Below are positions 7,160-14,372 of a stretch of 14,372 nucleotides of DNA, in pieces (within the stretch, counting starts at the first letter, position 1; every line of letters starts with the position of its first letter). Below the pieces are notes generated by a model, which saw nothing but the letters and a program-made list of their open reading frames with translations, ran no database searches and had not been told where the DNA came from. The position numbers and the translations under genes are program-made. Origin of the DNA: an uncultured Bacteroidota bacterium (GTDB taxonomy: Bacteria; Bacteroidota; Bacteroidia; Flavobacteriales; Flavobacteriaceae); the NCBI GenBank assembly GCA_903879875.1, contig CAIRNC010000316.1, positions 1-14,372 of the forward strand, written 5' to 3'.

Positions 7160-8335
7160 TTATTTAATCTTAACAACGAGTGGACTATTGATTTTTGTGG
7201 CATATTGACCCAAATAGTTTTCCCAAGCTTCTTTAGTTGTAAACTCCCCTTGCTTTTTCCATCCGAAACCAGTGTAATAAAACACTTTATTCTCTTTTAC
7301 TTTAAGGTTAACGTATAAATTACATAAATCTTTTTTTGCAACTATGTATTTTTCAAAACTAATAGCGGCATTTTTAGGAAATACAATCCCAGTGCCTAAC
7401 TCAGAATCGTCGATAGGTTGCCAATAATCAATCCAACCTGCTTTCAGATTTCCTTCTGTTTTTCCATCGTTATTGTGCAATGTAATACCTGTTGAAATGG
7501 AATTGGTTCCTGAAACTGCAATATCAAATCTCGACAGAAAACTACCATAATCCAAGCTGATGTGTTTTACTTCTGTGATTTTATTGCCAGCTGCATCCCA
7601 ATCAGCATAGGTTAAAACAAAACTGGTTCTGATAGGTCCAGTGGTAATGGTTTTCCAAGAAATAAAGTTCTTAGAATAGTAATAAGAAGTGTCTATTTTA
7701 ATTGCTACACCTCCAATTCCGCGACTATCACCAACGTGAAAGTTGTCCAAACCTTCACCCGTATCTTTGTGATATGTTCCCGTTCCAGTGGTATATTTTT
7801 CGTACCATTTATTCAAAATTGGATACTCCACTCTTTTCAACCAAGCGTCAATTCCACTTGTTAATGTGCCTCCTTTCACTTTGTCTTCTACCATTTTTTG
7901 AGCTACAGGACCATACGTTCTAAAAGCAACTTTATTATTTTCCCAGGCATAATCGTCTGTTCGTTCCGGAACAAATCTTGAATAACAATACGCAACTGAT
8001 TCTTTAGTTTTCGTATCATTGTTTAGTACAAGCTCATATTTTTTAGAGGCGGAAGCTTTGATTTTCGGTTGAAATAAAAGCACATCTGAAACTCCATCTC
8101 CATTTTCGTCCACACATTGGGAAATAAAAAAAGTAGTAGTTCCTACCTCTCTAATACCGTATTTTTCTAATTCATCGGAAGATTTTAAACCTAACGCTTT
8201 TTTAGCTATTTCAACAGTTTCAAATGCTCTGTCAATTTTCAATGGATTAGAAATAGTGACAACCTTTGCCTTTTGAGCATATGAAAATAAGGTGCTCGAA
8301 AGCAATAAAACTGCTATTCCATTTGTGATTTTCAT
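7160..8335 (-). CDS. DUF4861 family protein
   Basis: This 391-residue secreted protein matches, by recognition, the DUF4861 family, which is found repeatedly in uronate-linked PULs of Bacteroidota. I know no settled reaction for it. A signal peptide covers residues 1-21 (cut near FSYAQ). The mature start (VVTISNPLKIDRAFETVEI) and the central FHVGDSRGIGGVAI, WKTITTGPIRTSF and DYGSFLSRFDI stretches are the parts I recognise. The body appears all-beta and is rich in Trp, Tyr and Asp. The ATG at 8335 is chosen because it starts a clean signal peptide and follows the kduD stop by one base. Earlier in-frame ATGs at 8347 and 8362 lie inside kduD and would extend the N-terminus. It is the last gene of the susCD-kduID operon. 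Its export signal means it works outside the cytoplasm, unlike KduI and KduD, perhaps on unsaturated oligosaccharides before import. It could be a lyase, hydrolase or dehydratase-like enzyme, or a binding protein. Confidence 0.82.
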   Translation of the reverse strand: MKITNGIAVLLLSSTLFSYAQKAKVVTISNPLKIDRAFETVEIAKKALGLKSSDELEKYGIREVGTTTFFISQCVDENGDGVSDVLLFQPKIKASASKKYELVLNNDTKTKESVAYCYSRFVPERTDDYAWENNKVAFRTYGPVAQKMVEDKVKGGTLTSGIDAWLKRVEYPILNKWYEKYTTGTGTYHKDTGEGLDNFHVGDSRGIGGVAIKIDTSYYYSKNFISWKTITTGPIRTSFVLTYADWDAAGNKITEVKHISLDYGSFLSRFDIAVSGTNSISTGITLHNNDGKTEGNLKAGWIDYWQPIDDSELGTGIVFPKNAAISFEKYIVAKKDLCNLYVNLKVKENKVFYYTGFGWKKQGEFTTKEAWENYLGQYATKINSPLVVKIK

Positions 8336-8336
8336 A

Positions 8337-9131
8337 TTAATTTTCATTTGAAGGTTTTCCAATTGTAGCTAAAATTCCACCATCAACATAAAGAATATGT
8401 CCATTTACAAAATCACTTGCTTTAGAAGAAAGAAATATAGCCGCACCCGATAAATCATCTGGATTTCCCCATTTGGCCGATGGCGTTCTATTGATAATAA
8501 ATTCATTAAACGGATGACCATCTACTCGAATAGGGGATGTTTGTGTTGTAGCAAAATAGCCAGGACCAATTCCGTTAACTTGCACATTGTATTTTGCCCA
8601 CTCTGTTGCCATATTTTTGGTGAGCATTTTAAGTCCTCCCTTTGCAGCAGCATAAGCCCCTACTCCATTTCTACCTAATTCACTCATCATGGAGCAAATG
8701 TTGATTATTTTCCCTTGCTGTCTTGCTATCATTCCCTTTGCAACATGTTTAGAAACTATAAAAGGGCTCACTAAATCAATATCTATTACTTCCTTAAATT
8801 CGGATACTTCCATTTCAATTAATGGAATTCTCTTTATGATTCCGGCATTATTAATTAGAATATCTATAGCTCCAACTTCGTTTTCAATTTTAGCTATTGC
8901 TGCAATGACTTCAGTTTCATCAGCAACATTAAATTTATATCCAAAAGCAATGATGCCTTCTTTTTTAAATTCCATCAAAGCTTCATCGATTTTAGGTTGT
9001 GATGAATTTCCATTCACAATAATTGTGGCTCCTGCATGACCTAAACCTTTTGCCATTGCCATTCCCAAACCATGAGTACTTCCAGTAACAAGGGCAATTT
9101 TACCAGTTAAATCAAATAATGAAATTCCCAT
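8337..9131 (-). CDS. kduD: 2-dehydro-3-deoxy-D-gluconate 5-dehydrogenase (KduD)
   Basis: This 264-residue short-chain dehydrogenase is predicted to reduce 3-deoxy-D-glycero-2,5-hexodiulosonate to 2-dehydro-3-deoxy-D-gluconate with NAD(P)H, in the cytoplasm. TGSTHGLG (16-23) is the Rossmann cofactor motif. NNAG is at 94-97. The catalytic residues are Ser147, Tyr160 and Lys164 (YAAAK). The C-terminus (DFVNGHILYVDGG) is typical of the family. There is no signal peptide, and the length matches the usual 250-265 residues. Its ATG lies one base after the kduI stop and its stop lies one base before the DUF4861 ATG, so the three are translationally linked. A generic gluconate 5-dehydrogenase would look similar; adjacency to kduI makes the KduD role likely. 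Confidence 0.93.
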   Translation of the reverse strand: MGISLFDLTGKIALVTGSTHGLGMAMAKGLGHAGATIIVNGNSSQPKIDEALMEFKKEGIIAFGYKFNVADETEVIAAIAKIENEVGAIDILINNAGIIKRIPLIEMEVSEFKEVIDIDLVSPFIVSKHVAKGMIARQQGKIINICSMMSELGRNGVGAYAAAKGGLKMLTKNMATEWAKYNVQVNGIGPGYFATTQTSPIRVDGHPFNEFIINRTPSAKWGNPDDLSGAAIFLSSKASDFVNGHILYVDGGILATIGKPSNEN

Positions 9132-9132
9132 A

Positions 9133-9972
9133 TTATCTTAAATCAGTTATTTTACAAACATCCATATCGCCATAATCAAGATTTTCTCCTGCCATTCCCC
9201 AAATAAAAGTATAATTGGATGTTCCTGCACCAGCATGTATGGACCATGGAGGTGAAATGACTGCTTGGTGGTTGTTCATCCATATATGTCGTGTTTCTTG
9301 AGGTTGCCCCATAAAATGGCATACCGCTTGATTTTCTGGAATATCTAAATAGAAATACACTTCCATTCTTCGATCATGAACATGAGCTGGCATAGTGTTC
9401 CAAACGCTTCCCGTCTTTAATTCGGTCATTCCCATTTGTAACTGACAAGTGGTTACAATGCCACCAATTATCATTTGGTTCACAGTTCTGTGGTTTGCAG
9501 TTTCCATAGATCCTAATTGTAATTTATTCGCTTCAGCAAGTCCTACTTTTTTATTAGGATAATTAGTATGTGCTGGAGCAGAATTTAAATAAAATTTAGC
9601 TGGATTTAAAAAGTCATCACTTTTGAAAATTACTTCTTTATTGCCACTTCCAATATATAAGGCATCTTTGAAACCCAATTCATAAATTACTCCATCTGCA
9701 ACAACAGTTCCATTTCCACCAACATTTATGATGCCTAATTCTCTTCTTTCAAGAAAATAAGATGATTTTAGAGGATCAATTGTTTCTAAAGTAAGTGGCT
9801 CTAAGGGAACCGCAGAACCTGCAATATATCTATCATAATGGGAGTAGGTAATATTTAATTTCCCTAATTCCATTAAATTGTCAATTAAAAATTCGGCACG
9901 TAATTGTTTGGTGTCGTATTGCTTTACCGCTTGTGGGCTAGAAGCATATCTTGTTTGGTAGGATGAAGACAT
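9133..9972 (-). CDS. kduI: 5-dehydro-4-deoxy-D-glucuronate isomerase (KduI)
   Basis: This 279-residue cytoplasmic enzyme isomerises 5-dehydro-4-deoxy-D-glucuronate, the product formed spontaneously from unsaturated uronates, to 3-deoxy-D-glycero-2,5-hexodiulosonate. The zinc-binding set is visible: His197, His199 and Glu204 in MPAHVHDRRMEVY, and His246 in WSIHAGAG. These sit one position later than the residues known in E. coli KduI (196, 198, 203, 245). Other family landmarks are YASSPQAVKQYDT near the N-terminus and YFLERRELGIINVGGNG. The length matches the family. There is no signal peptide. It is the first gene after the susD-kduI hairpin and is followed by kduD after one base. It implies glucuronate- or galacturonate-type unsaturated ends (ulvan, pectin, glucuronan, glycosaminoglycan), not the usual alginate route through KdgF and DehR. 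Confidence 0.97.
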   Translation of the reverse strand: MSSSYQTRYASSPQAVKQYDTKQLRAEFLIDNLMELGKLNITYSHYDRYIAGSAVPLEPLTLETIDPLKSSYFLERRELGIINVGGNGTVVADGVIYELGFKDALYIGSGNKEVIFKSDDFLNPAKFYLNSAPAHTNYPNKKVGLAEANKLQLGSMETANHRTVNQMIIGGIVTTCQLQMGMTELKTGSVWNTMPAHVHDRRMEVYFYLDIPENQAVCHFMGQPQETRHIWMNNHQAVISPPWSIHAGAGTSNYTFIWGMAGENLDYGDMDVCKITDLR

Positions 9973-9998
9973 TATAGTATTTTTTTGTTTATCAAATT

Positions 9999-10033
9999 AA
10001 AAAAACAGTATATAAAACTTATACACTGTTTTT
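9999..10033 (-). terminator. Hairpin with T-tract between susD and kduI
   Basis: Read on the minus strand, AAAAACAGT (10033-10025) pairs with ACTGTTTTT (10009-10001). An inner 5-bp stem follows after one A-C mismatch, with a 3-base loop, and the structure runs into seven T residues (10005-9999). This is a good intrinsic terminator form. It starts about 10 bases after the susD stop and ends about 26 bases before the kduI ATG. It probably lets only part of the transcription reach kduI, kduD and DUF4861, keeping SusCD in excess. Confidence 0.75.
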
Positions 10034-10043
10034 AGATATAGTA

Positions 10044-11642
10044 TTAATAACTAGGATTTTGTGGTATAGTTATAAATGAATTAGTGTCAATTTCATATTG
10101 CGGAATTGGCAGTAAAAAGCGATCGGGATTGGCATTTGAAAGCAATTGACTTTGTGTGATTGGCAATACGGTAAAGCCTAAATACACTTTAGAATACATG
10201 TTTTTCAAATGTTTTTTCATTACATATTCAGCACCTTGAATTTTTAAATTAGGGAATTCATCTGTTGGTGCAGATAAAGAAGTCATAGTTGTATTAAATC
10301 GCATGATGTCAAACCAACGTTGATTTTCAAAAGCAAATTCCCATCTTCTTTCTAAAGCTAAAGCTTTTTCAAAATTTGCAGTAGTACTAACATTAATAGA
10401 AGTTAGATCAGCTAACCCAGCTCTTGATCGAACTTGATTAATGTATCCTAAACTAGATGCGGTATTTCCATCTGCCTCTGCTTTCATTAGTAGAACATCT
10501 GCGAATCGTATTACAGGCCAATCATTTTCGGCGTCGTAAGCTATTATTGTTGGTGAAATAAATTTTTTCACATAATAGCTACTTGTTGAATATAGACCAA
10601 TATTAGTTGCATATCTTATCGTGGATGGGTCAATATAGTTAGTGTAGGAAGAAGAAGATTTTACAATTTCTAACATTGGATTATTATATCCATCTCCATC
10701 TCCATTTATAACTGCATTACCACTATTAGTAGGCGCAAAGTTATTTGGCAATGGATTTCCCATTCCTAAACCACCACCTTTAAAACGGATAGCAAAAAGA
10801 ATTTCTGAATTCATTTCGTTGTTTACAGAAAATACATTGGCATAACTAGATTGCAAGCTGTATCCAGAATTATTAATGACATCTTGTAATAAAACAGCTG
10901 CCTCTGCTTTTCTATTAAGAGTTAAATACACCTTTGCTAATAATGCTTCGGCTGCCCATTTGTTAGCATGACCTAAATCTTGAGAATTTGCTGAATATGC
11001 TGTAGTGCTTCCATAATCTTTTGCATTTATCAAATCAGCTTCAATAAGTTTGTAAATATCATTAACTGCTGAACGATTTATTGTTTTAGCCTCCTCTGCA
11101 GATACTGGTTCATGAATTAAAAATACTCCACCGAATAAACGCACTAAATTAAAATAGTGATACGCTCTTATAAATGAAGCTTCAGCAGCAATACTTTTAC
11201 ATTGTGCTACAGTTACGGGAATTGAAACTGGTGTATATTCTAATGCTCCAGTTGTTTGATTATAATTAGCTCCTGTAGCATTCAATATAATATTAGTGTT
11301 TCTTATGTTATTATAAGTTTTAAGCCAATAATTATAAACTCCTTGGTGAGTAGTAGGTGTATAAAACTGATCTAAAAAAATTAAATCATGTTTAACTGTA
11401 GAAGTACTTGTTCCTGAATCCATAGTAGAGTTGTCACCACGAAGTTCAGTCATAGCCCATTCTTCCGATAATGGCGCTTGCATCCCTTTATAACAACTAG
11501 TTAAACCAATTTGTAAGTCTGAATAATTGGCATAAAAATTATCTGCACTAATATTTGATTCTGATTTTAAATCAATAATATCAGAACAGCCGAAAGTTAT
11601 TAATACAATACTAATGCTTATATATTTTAATAAATTTTTCAT
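10044..11642 (-). CDS. susD: SusD/RagB-family outer-membrane glycan-binding lipoprotein
   Basis: This 532-residue surface lipoprotein is the glycan-capturing lid of the SusC transporter. The N-terminus is a lipoprotein signal (LITFGC, lipidated Cys19). The alpha-helical SusD fold is seen in WLKTYNNIRNTNIIL, AEASFIRAYHYFNLVRLFGG (a TPR-like helix), ALLAKVYLTLNRKAEAAVLL and the C-terminal WPVIRFADVLLMKAEA, ALERRWEFAFENQRWFDIMRF and LPIPQYEIDTN. The length is typical (500-600 residues). It follows susC after 9 bases on the same strand, the standard arrangement. The ligand is not readable from sequence; the operon context makes it a uronic-acid-containing oligosaccharide. The symbol is generic for the family and does not imply starch. 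Confidence 0.97.
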   Translation of the reverse strand: MKNLLKYISISIVLITFGCSDIIDLKSESNISADNFYANYSDLQIGLTSCYKGMQAPLSEEWAMTELRGDNSTMDSGTSTSTVKHDLIFLDQFYTPTTHQGVYNYWLKTYNNIRNTNIILNATGANYNQTTGALEYTPVSIPVTVAQCKSIAAEASFIRAYHYFNLVRLFGGVFLIHEPVSAEEAKTINRSAVNDIYKLIEADLINAKDYGSTTAYSANSQDLGHANKWAAEALLAKVYLTLNRKAEAAVLLQDVINNSGYSLQSSYANVFSVNNEMNSEILFAIRFKGGGLGMGNPLPNNFAPTNSGNAVINGDGDGYNNPMLEIVKSSSSYTNYIDPSTIRYATNIGLYSTSSYYVKKFISPTIIAYDAENDWPVIRFADVLLMKAEADGNTASSLGYINQVRSRAGLADLTSINVSTTANFEKALALERRWEFAFENQRWFDIMRFNTTMTSLSAPTDEFPNLKIQGAEYVMKKHLKNMYSKVYLGFTVLPITQSQLLSNANPDRFLLPIPQYEIDTNSFITIPQNPSY

Positions 11643-11651
11643 AATTATAGA

Positions 11652-14372
11652 TTAAAAATTAATGTCAATTCCAAATGCAAATGTTTTGGTCATAGGAAAA
11701 CTTCCTCTTTGGTATCCGCCAATTAATGCTGATGAATAAGGGCCAGATGAAGAACGACCTTCTGGATTTATTCCTCGGTAACCACTAGCAAAATGAAAAT
11801 ATACATTTTGAGCTGTGGTGTACAATCGTAAAGAAGATAATCCAATTTGTTTCGCAAACTTTTCTGGTAATTTATATCCTAAGCTTATGTCTCTTAGCGA
11901 AAAATAGGAAGCATCTTCCACTACATAATCGGTTAGCATCCAGTTGAATCCTATATCTTCATAAGGGGTTCTTCCGTCTCCAGGATTAGCAGGACTTAAC
12001 CAACGATTAGACATATAACTTAAGTTTCTAGATCTTGTTTCACTATAGTTTGAATCTCCATTTATGACATCACCGCCTTGAACACCTTGCCATGTAAAAC
12101 TAAAATCGAAATCTTTATAGTTAAAAGTGTTTGTTAATCCCCAAGTAAAATCTGGATAAGGATTCCCAATAATAGTTCTGTCATTAGTATCAAGAACACC
12201 ATCACCATTAACATCAACCAATTTTAAACCTCCAGGTTTAAAGGCAGACGGAAGATTAGAAACTAATCCAGAAGCATTAATTTCGGCTTGAGAAATCCAA
12301 ACTCCATCCGTTTTATAACCATAAAATTGAATTAGTGGACCTCCAACGATACTTTTGTAAATTTCGGTTCTTTCGCCATAGTTTTGCAAATAGGCTTCAT
12401 TTCCTAATTCTCTAATTTTATTTTCAGTATGAGATAAATTAGCCGAAGTAGTCCATTTGAAAGCATTAGTATTGATATTTGTCGAACTTAATTCAATTTC
12501 AAAACCTTTATTATCGAGACTTCCAATGTTATTCCATGTTTGCGGTACACCTGTAAACGCCATTTGCGCTTGCTGTAATAAAAGCTTATCCGTATAAGAT
12601 CTATATGTGTCAATAGTTATATTAATACGGTTTTTAAGAATTGATAAATCCACACCAAAATTAGTTTGATAAGTACTCTCCCAAGTTATATCACTATTAG
12701 ACGAAATGGTAGAAGTTTGCGCTTGTCCTGAAGAAGGAGATCCGTTAGATGGTCCGAAAGAATAATCGGCATTATGTAGTAAATTTTGAAAACCATAATT
12801 TAAAATACGGTTATTTCCAGAGACTCCATAACTGGTTCTAAACGTTAATTTGCTTAACCAATTAACATTACTCAAAAAAGATTCTTTTTTAGCAGCCCAT
12901 CCGATGGATGCAGCAGGAAAAGAACCCCATTTATGTCCAGGACCAAAATAGGAACTTCCATCTGCACGATAACTAGCAGAAAGTAGATACTTGTTTTTAA
13001 AAGCGTAGTTTACCCTTCCTAAATAGGACAATAATCCTATTTGGTTTTTGTAACCATAAGTCCCTGATTTATCTATATAAAGGGCGTTATTTAAGGTGTT
13101 AATATCATTACTTGGATATCCTAATCCTGTAGTTTGACTTGATTCACTAATGGTTTTTTGAGCTGTATATCCAGCAACTATATCCCAAGAATGATTGTCA
13201 AATTCTTTTTTATAATTCAACGTGTTTTCAGACAATAAATCGATGTAAGAATTATAAGAATATATGCCTTTACTAAGTAATCCGTCAGCATCAGCATTTT
13301 TATCTGCCCAATCTTTTTTAGTATCGTATTTCATGTATAAAGTTCCCATAGTTTTAAAATCCAATCCAGGAAGTAAATTTATACTTAAGGTTGCCCCAGT
13401 TTGTAATCCATAGGATTTAGCATTTATATCATGCATTAATAAAGAGGACATTGGGTTGTTTTGAGATGAGTTAAATGGATTTCCACCAAGTACAGAAGTA
13501 GTTTGTGCTCCACCAATTAACCAATAAGGGTTGCCATCGGGCATTAACAATTGGGATCCATCTGGATAAGTTGGGTTATAATTTAAATTTAAAAAATGTC
13601 TCGGTTGAGCAAAGTCTCCAGGTTGGATTCCCGCCCACTGTGGGTTTTGATTAACAAATGCTGCAGTTAAATCATTATGATATGCAGGCAACCAACTTGG
13701 ATATCTCCAGAAATTAGTTAAATTTTCAGAAGGAGACTCTTTACTTTGATAGGATGGATTTAAGTTAACACTCAGTTTGACTCTTTTGCTTAACTCTAAA
13801 TCCAGTTTTGTTCTAAAATTTAACTTATCGAAATTACTCTTCAACATAATTCCTTGTTCGCCCTGATAACCTGCTGAAATAAAATACTTCATGCTTTTAG
13901 TTCCGCCGGAAGCACTTAATTGGATGTTTTTGAAATTAGCTTTTCTCAAAACTTCATCTTGATAATTGTATCCATTACCACCAAGCATTGTTTGTTCTAC
14001 AATATAGGCAGCTATCAAATTATTAACTTTAGTACCGCTTCCTTGATAGTACATGTTTAAAGCATTTGGGTTTAAAATTCCTTCAGCTTGTATTGCAGGA
14101 TCGGTGTTTCTTATGGCTTGTTCATTAAACAAAAGTTGAATGTATTCTGAAGTATTAAGTAGATCATATCTTTTATAATCACTTTTTACACCTGAAGTTA
14201 CTTTAAAACTATATTTTACTTTGTCGGATTTACCACTTTTTGTAGTTATTAAAATAACTCCACTTGCTCCTCTAGATCCGTAAATTGCTGCAGATGCAGC
14301 ATCTTTTAATACTTCTACAGAGGCTACATCTGCCATGTTAATAGCAGCAAGTCCATCTGGAATTGGCTGACC
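11652..14372 (-). CDS. susC: SusC/RagA-family TonB-dependent transporter, 5' end outside window
   Basis: This outer-membrane TonB-dependent transporter imports oligosaccharides together with SusD. The visible 906 residues run open to the window edge, so the true start, signal peptide, carboxypeptidase-like domain and TonB box (roughly 100-150 residues) are missing. An in-frame ATG at 14336 is internal and is not the start, because the frame upstream (GQPIPDGLAAIN) is still plug domain. The plug is marked by MADVASVEVLKDAASAAIYGSRGASGVILITTKSG, the family signature. The beta-barrel follows, with DVNGDGVLDTNDRTIIGNPYPDFTWG near the end and the terminal strand FPMTKTFAFGIDINF. The reading frame is intact. 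The promoter and any regulatory switch for the operon lie beyond the right edge. The symbol is used generically. Confidence 0.97.
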   Translation of the reverse strand, partial: GQPIPDGLAAINMADVASVEVLKDAASAAIYGSRGASGVILITTKSGKSDKVKYSFKVTSGVKSDYKRYDLLNTSEYIQLLFNEQAIRNTDPAIQAEGILNPNALNMYYQGSGTKVNNLIAAYIVEQTMLGGNGYNYQDEVLRKANFKNIQLSASGGTKSMKYFISAGYQGEQGIMLKSNFDKLNFRTKLDLELSKRVKLSVNLNPSYQSKESPSENLTNFWRYPSWLPAYHNDLTAAFVNQNPQWAGIQPGDFAQPRHFLNLNYNPTYPDGSQLLMPDGNPYWLIGGAQTTSVLGGNPFNSSQNNPMSSLLMHDINAKSYGLQTGATLSINLLPGLDFKTMGTLYMKYDTKKDWADKNADADGLLSKGIYSYNSYIDLLSENTLNYKKEFDNHSWDIVAGYTAQKTISESSQTTGLGYPSNDINTLNNALYIDKSGTYGYKNQIGLLSYLGRVNYAFKNKYLLSASYRADGSSYFGPGHKWGSFPAASIGWAAKKESFLSNVNWLSKLTFRTSYGVSGNNRILNYGFQNLLHNADYSFGPSNGSPSSGQAQTSTISSNSDITWESTYQTNFGVDLSILKNRINITIDTYRSYTDKLLLQQAQMAFTGVPQTWNNIGSLDNKGFEIELSSTNINTNAFKWTTSANLSHTENKIRELGNEAYLQNYGERTEIYKSIVGGPLIQFYGYKTDGVWISQAEINASGLVSNLPSAFKPGGLKLVDVNGDGVLDTNDRTIIGNPYPDFTWGLTNTFNYKDFDFSFTWQGVQGGDVINGDSNYSETRSRNLSYMSNRWLSPANPGDGRTPYEDIGFNWMLTDYVVEDASYFSLRDISLGYKLPEKFAKQIGLSSLRLYTTAQNVYFHFASGYRGINPEGRSSSGPYSSALIGGYQRGSFPMTKTFAFGIDINF

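Noticed and set aside
8689..9039. 116-residue open frame on the plus strand inside kduD
   Set aside because: It is antisense to a well-supported dehydrogenase with intact catalytic motifs, has no recognisable domain, and its composition is what the reverse complement of that gene would give.
14334..14336. ATG as the start of susC
   Set aside because: The frame stays open and reads as plug-domain sequence to the window edge, and the signal peptide and N-terminal domain of SusC proteins would be missing. The gene is cut by the window.

Overview
The window is an AT-rich stretch of a Bacteroidota genome, most likely a Flavobacteriaceae member close to Flavobacterium. The evidence is a SusC/SusD pair, two proteins with type IX secretion (T9SS) type A C-terminal sorting domains, A-rich leaders in place of strong Shine-Dalgarno sites, and Bacteroidota-style signal peptides. 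It is a polysaccharide utilization locus (PUL) for a uronic-acid-containing, probably acetylated polysaccharide.

Layout: positions 1-518 hold no gene, only a candidate promoter and a short palindrome. Five genes lie on the plus strand: a large T9SS-exported protein of unknown function (519-2741), a strong hairpin terminator (2761-2803), an alpha/beta-hydrolase esterase (2847-3743), two paralogous PL28/ulvan-lyase-like proteins (3782-4564 and 4590-5660, the second with a T9SS sorting domain) and an SGNH/SASA-type acetylesterase (5665-7080). A 12-bp inverted repeat (7086-7119) separates these from a convergent minus-strand operon that reads susC (partial, cut by the right edge), susD, a hairpin, kduI, kduD and a DUF4861 gene. 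The last four genes of that operon are tightly spaced, apart from the hairpin between susD and kduI.

Inferred working model: the exported lyase cuts the chain by beta-elimination at the cell surface, SusCD binds and imports the oligosaccharides, and the untagged lyase and two esterases continue in the periplasm. After the unsaturated uronate is released by an enzyme not present here, KduI and KduD carry 5-dehydro-4-deoxy-D-glucuronate to 2-dehydro-3-deoxy-D-gluconate. KduI/KduD point to a glucuronate- or galacturonate-type substrate. The lyase family suggests ulvan or a glucuronan, while two esterases and no visible sulfatase suggest an acetylated, non-sulfated polymer. Substrate identity is therefore open. 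No GH105/GH88, sulfatase, KDG kinase/aldolase, sugar permease or regulator is visible; these may lie outside the window. No RNA gene, insertion sequence or CRISPR array was found.
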